From Pogona vitticeps (Eukaryota; Chordata; Lepidosauria; Squamata; Agamidae), in the NCBI RefSeq assembly GCF_051106095.1, contig NC_135794.1, positions 25,794,747-25,858,746 on the forward strand: DNA of 64,000 nucleotides. The letters are read 5' to 3'. Below are positions 37,141 to 50,200 of the stretch, in pieces; position 1 is the first letter of the stretch, and each line of letters starts with the position of its first letter. The position numbers and the translations under genes were made by a program. The notes below the pieces were generated by a model. It searched no databases, was not told the origin of the DNA, and saw only the letters and a program-made list of their open reading frames with translations.

Positions 37141-40100
37141 TACAGACGCTCCCTGATATTCTTCCAGCTGAATCCTCTCTCTCAACGGAGAGTGAGTCGG
37201 ATGAACAGGGGAAGAGAGGTATTTCCTACCTGTATTGTCCGGATGAAGGACACAGACACTCTTTCCTCAAACTCATTCACCGGAGTATACAGGTTCAAAA
37301 CTTTAACAATCTGTAAGAAAACACAAACACACACACACATACATATATATATCCTGGCCATCTCTACATCTAAAACAGCTTTAGAATTACTTTATTTTAA
37401 AAGTCTGTGTCTTAAACGAATGGCTTTCTCCTGTGTGGCCCCGCACCCCTTTGGAGGCCCCCTCCCAGGCGGAGGTCTACTCTGGAGGAGGAGCGGAGGG
37501 GGCACTGCTAGCCAGGCCGGCGGCGCCCGCCCAGGAGGAGCCCGGCTCACCTGGGCGGTGGTCAAGGCGTTGCACATGGAGCAAATGGCTTCGGCGTCAT
37601 CGTCGGTCTTCTTCTTCACCTGCAGCAACTGGGCGGCCTGGATGAGGGGCTCCAGGGTCTCCTTGGCACCGCTGTTCACCAGGTTCTTATCCCGCAGCCA
37701 TTCCTCCAGTTGGCTCACGTTGTACCTGCAGGACAAAGGCATGGAAGCAAAACGGAAATCAAGGCCTTGAAGAACAAACACTTCACCTGGATGGGACTGA
37801 CATTTTTTCCTTCACGTTTTTCCTGTTAACACTTATTTCCATCCACACAATTTCCTGCCAATTATTTAGCAAACGTTTTGTTCCGAGCATGGCCAAACCC
37901 GCTTCTTTCCGGAGCATCCACTGCATTATTATGCAAAACGACTTGAGAAAGCCAATCACGTCATGACGGAAAAAACACAAGCCTCCGAAACGTTGCCTCG
38001 CTCACCGTTGGCTATTTTGGTCAAAAGACAGTGGTTCCTGTTTTCACCCTTCAGACATCTTTTAACTTACGCCTCCTGAGCAGGGTTCTGCTCCCCTGGC
38101 CCCCAGGACAATTTGACATTTAGCTGTTGGCCAGCTAAGGATCCCAGGGCCTGAACTATGCAAATATTTGCCACAGGAAATGAAACCCCTTGGCTGGCTG
38201 CTCCACAGTCCCATTCCTTGACCGCCTGGCTGCCCAGGGAGCTGTGCCTATGGGGTCTCTGCCCAGCAGTCCCAGGGCTGCGGCAAAGGAGCTGGTCCCC
38301 AGACCCTTTCTGCTGTGTGCAAAATGCCAGGCCTCTCCCCATACCCAGAACGTATGGGGAGAGGTTGTGTGCTTGGTCAGACAAATGCAAGGATAGGAAG
38401 AGAGGCAGCAGGGGCCAAAGGGGTGTGTGTGCGCTCCCATCTCCACAGCAGAGTCCCCACCTCCCCAGTCTCCATTACTATGAGCCAGTAAACACTTACT
38501 GGGAAAAGGTTATTGCCAGGGTAGTTTAGAGCTTGGCTCTTAAGATTAAGATTTGCCCAAAGTTACGAGACTTGCAGAAGACTCCTTAGGTCTCCTTCCC
38601 ATCTCCTTGCATCTGCAATTCTCTGTTTGCAAGGGGATGCCCAAATCTGCTGCCCTACCATCTTCAGAGATACGCGCACCTGACAAGTGAGTGAAACCAC
38701 CCCAAACGGGCTCCGACTCCCAGAGTCCAACCGCCCCTGGAAGTCATTACCCGACTCATGAAGAATTCGAGATTCTGCTGGTGGTGGTGGTGGTGAGGAT
38801 CGGAGGTGGGTTTGGGAGGCCACCCTACCTGATCTGCATCCCCTTGCTCCAGGAGCACATGTCCTTCCGCAGGAGCAGGTTGTTGAGGGTCACAGCCCCA
38901 ATGATGTAGAACATCTGCTTGACCACCTGCTTGATCAGCTCCGGGTCCATCCCGTGTTGGCACATGATGGAGTGGAAGGTGTTGAGCTGCCGGACGATGG
39001 AGTCCAGCGTGTAGGTTCCTTCGTCCGCAATGCTGGAGGTTCTCTTCCGGAGGCCGGTGGGCTTCACTCCGGAGACGCCTTGGATGGTTTCATGCTCCAG
39101 CATGCCTGAAACTGATGGACACCCAGACTGTGAGTAAAGAGAAGAAGTACTGAGCTCTGAAGAAGGATGTCGGCGAGGCCGCTAGGAATGATCCTGACCC
39201 GTGAGGAATCAGAGAGAACCCCAAAGGGAAACCAGGGCTTTCCCTCTTGCACGATCCTCTGCTTTGCCTTACCAATCATTGGCTGCAGGATGTTCTCCAA
39301 CACTCTGACCAGCTGCTGGTAGATCTGAATGGCCAGGTCGCTCAGGACTTGCCTGTATTCGGCAAGGTCGAAATTAGTGAGGCAGTGCTCATTCTGACGA
39401 GGGGTGTTGTGCTTCATGAATCCCTGGATGGGGAGAGAAATTATAACAAATGTTGAGGTCGGCTCTCCTGCACCTTCAGTTCTTTATCCCAAACCGTCAG
39501 GATGGGCAGCATGGGGGCGGGGTGGGGGGGGGGAAGAGAAATAAACCAAGCATCATTTAAATCCCAAATGAGGCTAAATTCCGGCTTGTGCACAGGCCCC
39601 TCCCCACGGCAATGCAAGGCTCCACAAAAGGCCTCCTTTCTAGCAGACATGCCCAAGGCAAAAGTTCTCACCTTAGAGAGGACGTTTCTCCTGCACGGGT
39701 TGGGAGGCGACATCCAGGTCCTCGCCTGGTGTCAAGTAATCCCCATCTCTCGACAAATCCAACCCACTTTTCTCTCCCACGCCACCCGATTTCCAGCTTT
39801 GGCCCAACAATCCCACTGGACTGGACCGGACCCCAACCCTACCCAGATGGCAGTGGAGGTCACAGGGATCCTGACAAGAAAAGCATCTCCCTGCCATCGC
39901 TAGTACAAAACTTTTTGCCTGTGGCCAAGTACTCCTCATGAACAGGAAGGGTAAAACTTGCCTCTTCTCCACTGTACTGCTTCAAACAGTGCAAAAACCG
40001 GCATGTGTTCGATAGCCAGAAGGAGACGGTTTCAAAATCATCACCTTTTTTCTAAAAGCAAATCAAGAAATAAGTATAGGGTAGACATTAGAAGACCATT

Positions 40101-43100
40101 TGAAGAAAAATTTGTCATTCAATTCAAGAAACCAAAACCAAAGCCCACTGCTGTATGGGTAAAAGGCACTTTAAGGTTGTCTTAGATTTTCCAAACTAGG
40201 CTGTAAATGTTTTTCCTAGCCATTTAATCCCATTTCACAGTTTCAACTTCAGTTCCTGCAATGAATGGATGGTTGCATTTTGTGTGACAACGACACTTCC
40301 TGCTGCGCAGCACCAGACCACTCACAAACAGTTCCTTGAGGCTGAATTCAGAATGAAAAATCTTTAAAACAACGTGGCCCATTTCAACACAGTGTGGAAA
40401 CTGCATAAGCATGCAACTGATCTCACAACGCTGGGCAAGAGGAGGAGGCGTCGTCCAAAGGAAAAGCCTGCCATAATGGGCGAGTGCTTCTATAATCTCC
40501 TTTCTACCACCACATAATGCAACAGGATACGGGCCCATGCCCTTTACGGTCAAGCTCAGAGGCCAGTCTAAACTTCAGGCCTGCTTTGTTTGCTAGTTGG
40601 TTGCTTTGCATCAAAACCACTGCTTTGGCTCACGCTCCACACTGACATTTTAACTAAGAAGGCAAACTGACCTTCAGGATTTTCTTGATGCCATTAATAG
40701 TAGAAGTCAGCAAGGATCGCACTTTTTGATCATCGTTCAGGTAGTCTGCGTGGCGAACGCACATGAACAGAATGTAGGCCGGCAACCCTGGGATGAGGTT
40801 GACCGCCACACCGCGAGGCTTCAAGTCTGCAGGAGGACACAGAACAGGCGGTCAGATGACCCTTTGGTTCCTTTAACGTGACCTGAAAAATCAGCAGCCC
40901 TCCAAGGAACAGCCCCAACGAGGGCGGGAGAAGACCGCTGCGTCACTGGATGCCAAGCCCCCTCCTCCTCCTGCCACAGTCCATTTTTCTCTCTGGTTGT
41001 TATAGAAGAGAATAGCTTAAGACTGAACAGAAGCAGCCGCAGCCTGCGGGGGTTGTTTCCTTCCTCTCCTCATCACACAAACCAGACGTCACTGCAACCA
41101 TCACAAAACGGAACGGTAAAGACAGCCGCCCCCCCCCACCTCCCGCGCGCTTGCCCAGTAGAAAGTAAGCTGACCCAAAATCAGGTTCTTGATGAGTTTG
41201 GGCTCGTCCTCCTTCTTATACTCCAGCATCCCCTGGAAGTCCTTCTCCTTCCGTGGAATGTTCACGGGGTGGATGGGCTCGTCAATTATTTGCCCCGGAG
41301 AAATGTTCTCCATCTGGCCCACTGGAGGGAGAAAAGGGAGGAAAGGTGAAGGAGGAACGCCCGGCAAAAGCCCATCCCGTTCTGGTCAATTTAGGCCACA
41401 ATCTGCCAGGGGACTCACCGTTGGAACCACAGGGCGGGGTCAGATGCCACTGGACTGCAAGCCCCATCAGGTCTAGCCAGCACAAGAGGATGGGACCTGT
41501 AGTCCAGCAATATCTTGAGGCCCACAGAATCCTTGTTCCTCTGGCCCAAACACACCTGCTAAACAGCTTCCCCTTAACGCTCCCCCCTCCCTCCCAAGCA
41601 GTGGATGAACACAAGGGCCTTCAGGCTGGGCGAAAAATCCAGAAGGGCCAGACAAGCCACCCCCCCCCTCCAAGGGATACCCCACACGAGGGGACACCTC
41701 CCAACATGGAGCCAGGGGCATCTCAGCTTAATCCTAGGTTGTTTCCTAAACCTTGTCCCGATGCAACAGAACCTGCTGAGAAAGTTATAGATGGGCAGAA
41801 GTAACACCCCCACCCCCACCCCAAAAACACCTGCCCTCCGGCTACTTTTGACAGGAGGCAATCCTTCTTGGCCAAGTCATCAGCTGCTTTGGTGTCATGC
41901 ACTCCCTCCCCTCTGCCCCCCCCCAAAAAAAGGTATGATCCTGTCCTTGCAGATCTGGAGGCAAACAGTTTAGGGATGTTTTGTTTTGTTTTGTTCACAC
42001 GGCAGAACCAGATACTACCCCCAGTCCCCTGCTACAGCTGAGAGCACATCATTTAGAGAGATGCAGCTCTGGCAAGCTTTGCCCTCGAACAACTCTTGGA
42101 TTTAAGTCCTGACAGCCAACCACAAAAGAAAGCCAACTGACCTGCAAACTATGCACGGTGTAAAAAGAGCTTGCTGCCTACTCAGATGCTTTCAGCATTT
42201 GAGGAATCTTCTCTTCTAATGATGGACTGTCATACATACCATTTCTTTCAGCTCATAGTGACTTTAAAGGAACTATTTCCTTTAAAGGAAATACTTTAAA
42301 GTAAAGTGACTTTAAAGGAACTAAGTCCAATATTTTCTTTGAAGCAGTAAGATTTAATTATAAATATAAGGGCTGATGGATTGTTCTCCCATGGCCACAA
42401 GACATTCAAGATTGCAATCATAAACGCACCTACTTCAGAATCAAGGGAAGTTACTTCAAATAAGCAGGCATCACTTCAAAACTACCCCAAGCCCAAGAAT
42501 TTAATTACAACAAACTGGCCTGAAAGTTTCTCAAACTCCTTTCAAGGAAATACTGGAAACAAGAATTTGCTGTTCTAAAGAATGCTAAAGAAATGACCTC
42601 AGCAAGAGCAAAATCTAGCAAACTGAAGCCCTGGAAATGTACAAAGAGAACGGACCGCCCCCCCCCCGGAAATGCCGGTGAGGCCATCCCGCGGAAGACG
42701 AGTCCAGCCGGAGGGTGCTCATAAATTCCAGAGCTCTCTGCGGCTTAACTTTTCTTTTCTTCCTCCACGTTACCTACATGCCAGGTGTCATCCACCTGCG
42801 GATCAGAGTCTGGGTTCCCAAGCTCTCTTCCGTGTGGCGAAGGGAAGGCAGCGCTCAGGCCTGGGCCGCTCCCCGCGGGGGGGGGGGGCGGGCGCTGAAC
42901 CAAGTGAAAGGTCTTGAAGGCAACCTTTCCGTCCACGGCCCCGCCCCCGCCCCTGCCCGCCTCAGGCGAAGCTTCCTGAAGGCAGAGAAGCCTGCCCTTC
43001 CTTCGTTCCACTTCCTGAAAAGGGTGACGCACAACCCCCAGGAAGGACAGCGTGGGCGCCAAGCGGGCAGGGAGAAGGGCTGTCCCCAGGATCGTGGCGC

Positions 43101-44201
43101 AGGGCTCTTCCCCAAGGGATGCAAAACTCCTGGCCAGCAAATAATCATGGTGGGCAGAATGAAGTCTCAGCAAGGAAGTCGCGTCAGCAGCAGGGATGTC
43201 CTGCCTGCCCCGTCCCCCCCCCCCGAGAGGCACGAAGCACAGCAATACCCAAGACCAGTGGTGTCGAACTGTGGCCCTCCAGATGTTCTTGGACTTCAAC
43301 TCCCAGAAGCCTTCACCACCACCTCTGCTGGCCAGGATTTCTGGGAGTTGAAGGCCAAGAACATCTGGAGGGCCACAGTTCGACACCACTGCCCAAGACC
43401 ATCTGAAATTCCACAAGGGCACTTGGAGCATTAGCGGACATTTCACGAAGGGTTCTGAAAACACACCGGTCCGATTCACACCCACATTCACGCGCCAAAG
43501 GAAGCAGCGGCAAAGGAGCAAGAGTTCAAAGAGCCCCCCCGAAGGATTTTACCCCCCTCCTCCCCCCCCAGGCGCTCGGCTCGACTCCTTTTCCGGCCCT
43601 GCCTCTAGGGGCTCTGTGATGGTAGTCGGGGCGGGGGGGGGGGGTTGCCTGGCTCCTGGTATCTTGCACATACAATCAGTGGAAAAGAGCAGAAGTAGAA
43701 AAGCTTTTCCGATGAATTCTGATGCCAAGCGTTCCCATATCTTGAGGAGAGGGTGAGCGTTCTTAGCTCCCTCCGCTTGAGCCCAACCTGCTCTCGGCCA
43801 AAAGCAAACACTGTTCCTTGAGGAAACAGAGAAGCAGGGCGTGAACTTTCACGATCTCCACCTCTCTGCCTGCTTGCACTCAGCCGCCAGGAGGCGCTCC
43901 GAAGTTCACGCACCAATGACTGCTTCAGAAAACTTTCACAGCTGTATGTACAGAAACATCCGGGGCTGTTCTAGCTCTTCTATCTGGCCATCAGCCATGG
44001 AAGACTCCCTGCCACCGCCTTCCCCCGCCACCTGCCACGGAGTGCAGGGGACCCTCACGCTGCCAGACCAGAAGCAAACCACCCGGGCTCAGTCAGAAGT
44101 GTCTTACCTTCCAGTTCATCAATCTTTTTAGCAAAGACTTTCAGTTGCTTTTTCAGCTTGCGAACCGTCTTGTCCTGTTTTTCCAGCTGCTCCATCAAAT
44201 C
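36558..44201 (-). CDS. MYO5A: MYO5A last coil exon and globular (DIL) tail exons
   Basis: Exons: 44108-44201 ([20 protein letters not shown]); 41175-41321; 40672-40826; 39962-40051; 39273-39423; 38829-39111; 37551-37725; 37230-37310; 36558-36710 with stop TAA. Segments recognised include [92 protein letters not shown] and [10 protein letters not shown]. This tail binds melanophilin, Rab11, RILPL2 and other adaptors and mediates auto-inhibition. The last seven exons have the same lengths as MYO5C exons 35-41. The donor after exon 39962-40051 is GC (GAG|GCAAGT). The large intron 41322-44107 contains a young hAT MITE. Confidence 0.94.
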
Positions 44202-47200
44202 CTACACCATAAAGTGGAGAGAGAGAGAGAAAAGGCTTAGGCACGGAGAAGGGTCGTCTACACCAGAGACAGAAACAGACCAGGTAGTGCTGTTAGCGCT
44301 GCAAGAAGAAAGGAGCCCCCATGAAAGGGAGGCCCACGTCGGCCGGACGTCAGAAAGGCTGCTGCCGATGGCCTCAAAGAAGATAAGCAGGAGGCTCCGA
44401 AAGTGCACGGAGAGACACGCAGCATGACCAAGACAGATGCCTTCGGCTGGCGTGCCAGTGCACAGAGGCCACCAGAGCTATCACTCACCATCCAGCAGTT
44501 TCTCTCTCTCTCTTTCATGGGGCCAAGGGGACCCCATACTCACTAATCATCCTCTACCTGCCTGGAGGAGAACGGGGTCCCTATCTCCTGCTCTGGACAG
44601 GAGCAAAACTGCAGGGCAGGACAGGCTGCCCAGCTGGGCGACAGAAGGGACTCTCCTGTTGCACCTCGGGGCAAGGACGGCTCGCCATGGCGGCTGACTC
44701 CCTGCCCCGACGACTCGGCCCTTCTGGGGCTCCTGGAACGGAGCTCTGCTTCAGGCAGGCAGGCCTGGGGCGATGCTGCCACCCGGGCAACCCAGGACCA
44801 GAAGGAGCCCATCAGTGACCTAACTGTTGGCCAAAGAGCAAGCCTGGAAGCCCAAAAGGCTCCCAGTTTCGCTCCAGAAGATGGACGACATCCCTCGGAG
44901 AACCTGCTTCCGTCATGCTGCGGGGTCCTTATTAGTAGCGGACGGTGAGCACGGACGGGGGGAAAGACGGCAACATGACGGACACAACAGAAAGCGCTGG
45001 GTTCGGGGGTGGGGGAGGCGTGCCGTTAGGAGGGCCTCCTGGAGGGATTTCCTTCTCCAGCAGACAAGGCGACCGGCGCCTCGGTTAGTGCTCTGGAAGC
45101 AGCAAAGAGAGGCCGCGCAGGCGGAGGAGGGTACGTACAATCACCCGTTTGTACAGGGAAATCCGGTACGACTGATACTTCAGGGGTTCATCTGCATATA
45201 ACTCCTCATAATACTGGAAAAACAGGCATAAGGTGGAGAGGTTCTTCCCATTCACTGGAGACGAAAACTCTCTCTGAACCCTCCATCCCTTCCGAGCAAC
45301 CTCAAAACCGGCGACAGGCACTGCCCGGCCATTCCAGCAGAGACCCCTCTGAGCCAGGGCGGAAAGGGCCGAGGGGCCACGCGTGGCCGGAGGGCGGCTG
45401 GCGGAGGCGCTGGCACTCCAGGGAAAGCGCACTGGGGCCATTGCACGGCGCTTGCCCTCCCTCCGCTTTCTCTACATGGGTGCCTCTCACAGGACAGGGA
45501 AGCGCCTGGGTTTCCAGAGCCAGAGAGAACCGGAGGAGGCTTCCTCTGCCGTGCTCGGAGGAAGCCCAGCAAGCCTTCACAAGCCCCACAGCCCCCCCCC
45601 CAGGGGCCTTGTCTCCTCCGGCCTGGAAGGCAGCCCCTTGGGCTTTCCATCGCGACCGCCAGCCCCAGCGCCCGGGCTCCCCTGACCGCCAGCCCTCCCG
45701 GGGCCTCTCCTTTGGGCGGGAGGAGCGTCTGGCTCACCAGGTTCTCGTTGGTCAAGCGGGTGATCTCGTGCTGGAGACTGGCCTCGATCCGGGCCTCCGG
45801 GGGCAGCTGGAGGTTCTGGGCCAGGAGCTGCTGCTGCCGGTTGTTCTCCTCCTTCAGGCTCTGGACTTCCCCACGCAGGGCTTCCAGCTCGGCCTCGTGG
45901 CTCCTCTTCTGAGCCTGCAGCTGAGACTCCAGGAGCCTACAGCCGGGGGGGGGGGGGAGCAGGGAGGGAGGAGAGAAGAAGGGGAGCAGGTTTACAGGGT
46001 GGACAGCGCGGATCCTCACCAAAGGCCCGAAGCTCCCGATGCGGCTCCAAAGGCACGTGCAGCGGCAGAGAGACCGAGGCAGTCAAACGGTATGGAAAAG
46101 CAAGAGGAGCACAGAGTACACCCTTCCTTCTTCAGGCCTTTGGAGGTGCTGCCGCCGCAAGAGGCAAGCGCCAGAAGCGACACCAGTCCCGCGTCTCGGC
46201 TTCAGGCGGGATGAAAGGAAACACAACGCCGTCTACCAGGGAGGGGCCTCAGCACCAAGCCTACCACCAGCTTGCTTTTGCAGTCAATCCGGGGATGCCA
46301 TTAAGAAGGGCAGAAAAGGGTCCCCGGTTTGGTTCGTGGTGGCATTTTTACCACCACAGGGGTGGGAGCTGTGGGGTTGTTGGCCACCTCTGGTCCTCGA
46401 GACCCAGCGCTTTGACCGTCAATCCAGAAGGGTGCTTAGAGCATCCGAGAAAGATGCCACGCCCTGAGCTTTCTTGGGGATTAACTACTTGAAGAGGAAA
46501 TGGAAGGACAGCCCCCTGCACAAAAATACCGCCACCACCACCCCCTGGACTGCCGAAGCAGCTTCTCAAAAGGCACAGGGGGTGGGGGTTCACAGCCGGG
46601 GTCACAGAGGGAGGCCAAAGGCAAGACACGGACGGACGGCAGGGTTGCTGCCAGGTCCCAGCCTGCCCTCGGCCACCCACAGACAAGGCAGCTGCCCCAG
46701 GAGGGCAGCCCGAGGGCAGGGCTGAACAGAAGCGACCCCTGCCCTCTGCTGAGCTGCTCCTTCGGACACTTCCCGGACTGAAATGGGCTGAAGCGGGACA
46801 GCTGGCAGCCACCCTGACCCGCCCCATGAAGGCCAACATTAGTCTTTCTTTGTCCCTGGTGCCAGCATCGTTGGCTTCTCGCCCAGGCAGAGAAGACCCC
46901 AAAGCAGCTCAGCCCCCTCTCCCCCTTCGGGCTCCGGGCAGGACCCTTCCTGCTCCCACATTAGCTTCTAGCAGACTTACAAAAGGGTGTCATCAATATG
47001 GAAACCCTTTTGTTAGCAGTGCGAGAAAAGGAGAGGCGCAGGATAAAACAGGGTCCCTGGCCGAAACACCCCTGTGGGCTCCCTTTTCTTCTTGGGGGGA
47101 ACCAGCCTGGCGATGGCAGAGGCTTCTGCCTGCTCCCCCCCCCCCGCCCATCCCAGGTAAAAGGGAGAGGGAGCAGGAAGAGGTGAAGCCGCCCTCTGTA

Positions 47201-50200
47201 CATGCTCACTCACCCTCCTCGGCTCATCAAGGCAAAAGGCAGAAGGCTGAGCCGAGCCTTGTCCGCAGTTGCACCCTGAGGACTCCTCCTGACTCCCCCC
47301 ACCCTGGCCCATTTTGGGGCCTCCTCCGCGTTGCGTGTACAAGAGCCAGGGGTGTGCTTCGCACTTTGACAGCCAAGGGGGGAATCCCCACATGAGCTTT
47401 CATGAGCACATGGGGTGGGGTGGGGTGGGGGCTGGGCTCAACTGGCCTAGCTGGCTGGGGAGCCCAGCCAACAGCCGCCCGGCGGCCTGCTGGTAGTGGG
47501 GCTGCTTCTGGCTCCCCTTTCTGCCTTTCCTCTCCACCCGCTCGTTGGGAGGCCCTCTCTTGAAGGCGACTGTCAGAAAAGCCATGCAGCAGCTCGTTAG
47601 TAACACAGCAGGGAGAGACAAAAAAGGAAGAAAGACAGAGAGAGAGGCAGATAGAGAACAAGAACGCCCCTCCTCGGGAAAAGTCTGGGGACCTGTTGGC
47701 CTGCTTCAGCCCTTCGTACACCAGCCACAGCTCTCTGTCCTCGTTCAGCAAGTGGTAATCCTGAGGAGACGACCTTCCAAGCAAAAGGGGTTCAGAAATG
47801 CAAAAACACAGAAAGGGATACATGAGGAGGGGGAAGGAGGAGGACGACGTGGACAAGGGGGAGGCAGGATGCTAATTTTCAAATGGATCATGCAAGTTAA
47901 GTCAGCATTACTCTTTGATTTTCTTTCCTTTTTCAAAGGAACAGATGACCCTCCCCCCCCCAAAGGACATAAAACCCCTTCAACACGACCACCCCCAGCA
48001 TGTCTGCCCAGACGTGAGCCTGGTGTGTGCAGGAGAGACCGAAGTTGACCAGTACGGAAAGGGGCAGGATCAGAGGGCTAATTTGGGGGGGGGGGGTGTT
48101 AATGGGACCTGCTGTGTCCAAAACCAAAACTGAAGGGCGGCTGGACGTCCACCTCCCAGTTTTAAACAAATATCCTGGCCTGGGAGACAAAGCGAGGCCT
48201 GGCGGGTGGGACGTCCCCTGCCTGGAAAGAGACCTCGGCCGTCCGGAGGATTTTCTGGCCGCCACAGCGCGTGAGGCCAAACAGCCATCGGCTCGAGGAG
48301 GGGCCCCTCTGGCGGCCCCACAAACACGGTCCTTGCGAAGCACGGTCTCCAGCCCTGCTCTTAAGATCAGCCTCTGGAAAAAGCCCCCAGAGATCACTTA
48401 TTATGAAGGACCCACTTGGGGGTTTGCCGTCAGGTGATTTCTGCCTCAAGAGCCCCTCTTCTGTCCAAGGAAGCCATAGCCATAGCACAGGGCAAGGGAG
48501 GAGCGCGGAGAGGGGGAGGAGAGGGAGGACCTTTTCTCGACCCCCCCCCTTTCTCGGCCTCCACTGGCCCCGCCTGCCTGCGGCAAGATGCCCGGGTGCC
48601 AGAAACCCCAGGCTCCCTGGGAGCAAGAAAGGCGTCCCCCTCCCCCCCTAAAAAGAAGTCCATCTGCCCAGCTCTTTCTGCTTGGCTTCTCCCGCTGCGG
48701 GGGCAGCGCATCCAGCCCTCCCCTCCAGGGGACCAGCCTGTCCCAGCCTCGACCTCTGGCAGGCTTCCCCCCAAACCGACCATTGTCCCAGGCCAGGGTT
48801 TCTTGGCCTACCGCCACGGAGGAGGAGCCCGGACTGTGGCTGTCTCACATCCATGCCGATCTAGCGACAGAAACACGGAGCTGCCGTTCGAGACAACCAG
48901 GAGCTTCGGGTCTCCTCCTGCACGGCCTCCGTCCCCGAGGAGAAAAGAGCCCCCCTCTCTGGCTCTGGGCAGGAGCTCTACAGCAGGGCGGAACAGCATG
49001 GCCGCCAAGCCATCCTCCGAGGGTCCCTGCCGGTCTCTTTCCTCCGTCTGAACCAAGGGCAGCAACACACGGGCCCAAATGCATGGGCAAACTGAGCGCG
49101 CGCGCACACACACAGACACACACCCACACCTTCCTACCTGTTTGTCTCCTTCAGACCCACGTACGCCTGGGCAATCTCTCCCTTGTCCTTCATCTTCTGC
49201 ACATCCTCCAGAAAGATTGTGGCGTCAGTCATGGTGTTCTGAAAGGAAACCGCAAGAAGGATCAGCGTGTGTGTGTGTGCTTGTTTGTTTGTGTGTATGT
49301 GTGTTGGAGGGGTGGCAGCAGGGCAGCCTGCACATAAAGGGGGTGTGTGATGGTGGTGGTGGTTAGGGGTCTTCAGGGAAATTTGCACAGGGACTCGGAC
49401 GAGCAAGGGGAGACCCAGGTTCAAATCCCTAGGCAGTCCCAAAGCTCACCCAATGATCCTGGACCAGTTATTTTCCCCCTCTTGCCCACTTAGCGCAGGG
49501 TTGCTGTGAGGATAAAATGGGGAGGACACGCCGGCTGCCCTACCCACCCTGAAGGAGGGAGGAGATACCAGCATAACGAGATAAAAACATAGCTGCTGCG
49601 GCCCCAGCGAGAAGCGGAAAAGCCCACCTGGCCACCCAGAAGGAGCCTCCACCCTCTGGGGCGAGGAGCCCTGGCCCCAGGGAGACCCGACCGAGCCGCC
49701 GGGCGAAGGGCAAGAAGGCACTCAGAAACCATCCCCGTGAATTTGGGGACGGCTTGAATGTATCGACCGAAATGCCCGCTGAGTGCCATGAGAACACCTC
49801 TGACACGGAAGGGAAGCTCACAGACCACAGAAGGAACCCTGCTTACCTTGTCATCCTGGCCATCCGGGGGGCAGGCAGGAAGGGAAAAGAAAGAGACACA
49901 TCCCATCAGCGAGAGATGGCCGACTAGAAACCTCTGTACGCCCCCCCCCCCCAGCAACGGCTCCAGCAACGACGGCCAAGGTTTGGGAAGGCTGCCCTGT
50001 TGGTTCAACAGGCTGGAGAGGACCCCTCTTCCCAGAACCCTGGGCGGCAACAGGAGGTGGCAGAACCCAGACCCCCCCCCACACACTCCAGAGACAGCCA
50101 AGGGCACGGCGGAAGGAAAGGGGTTGTCTGTGTGGGGTCTCTCTCTCTCTCTCTCTCTCCCCTGAGCAGCTCTTGCGTTGTTCTTGGATCGAAGGCAGGA

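Noticed and set aside
42745-43521. 258-codon minus-strand frame in the large MYO5A intron
   Set aside because: It runs through both arms of the hAT MITE and simple G/C runs, and shows no domain or exon context.
45252-46022. 256-codon minus-strand frame
   Set aside because: Its N-terminal part is MYO5A exon E. The remainder is read-through into the intron after the GTGAGC donor at 45737.
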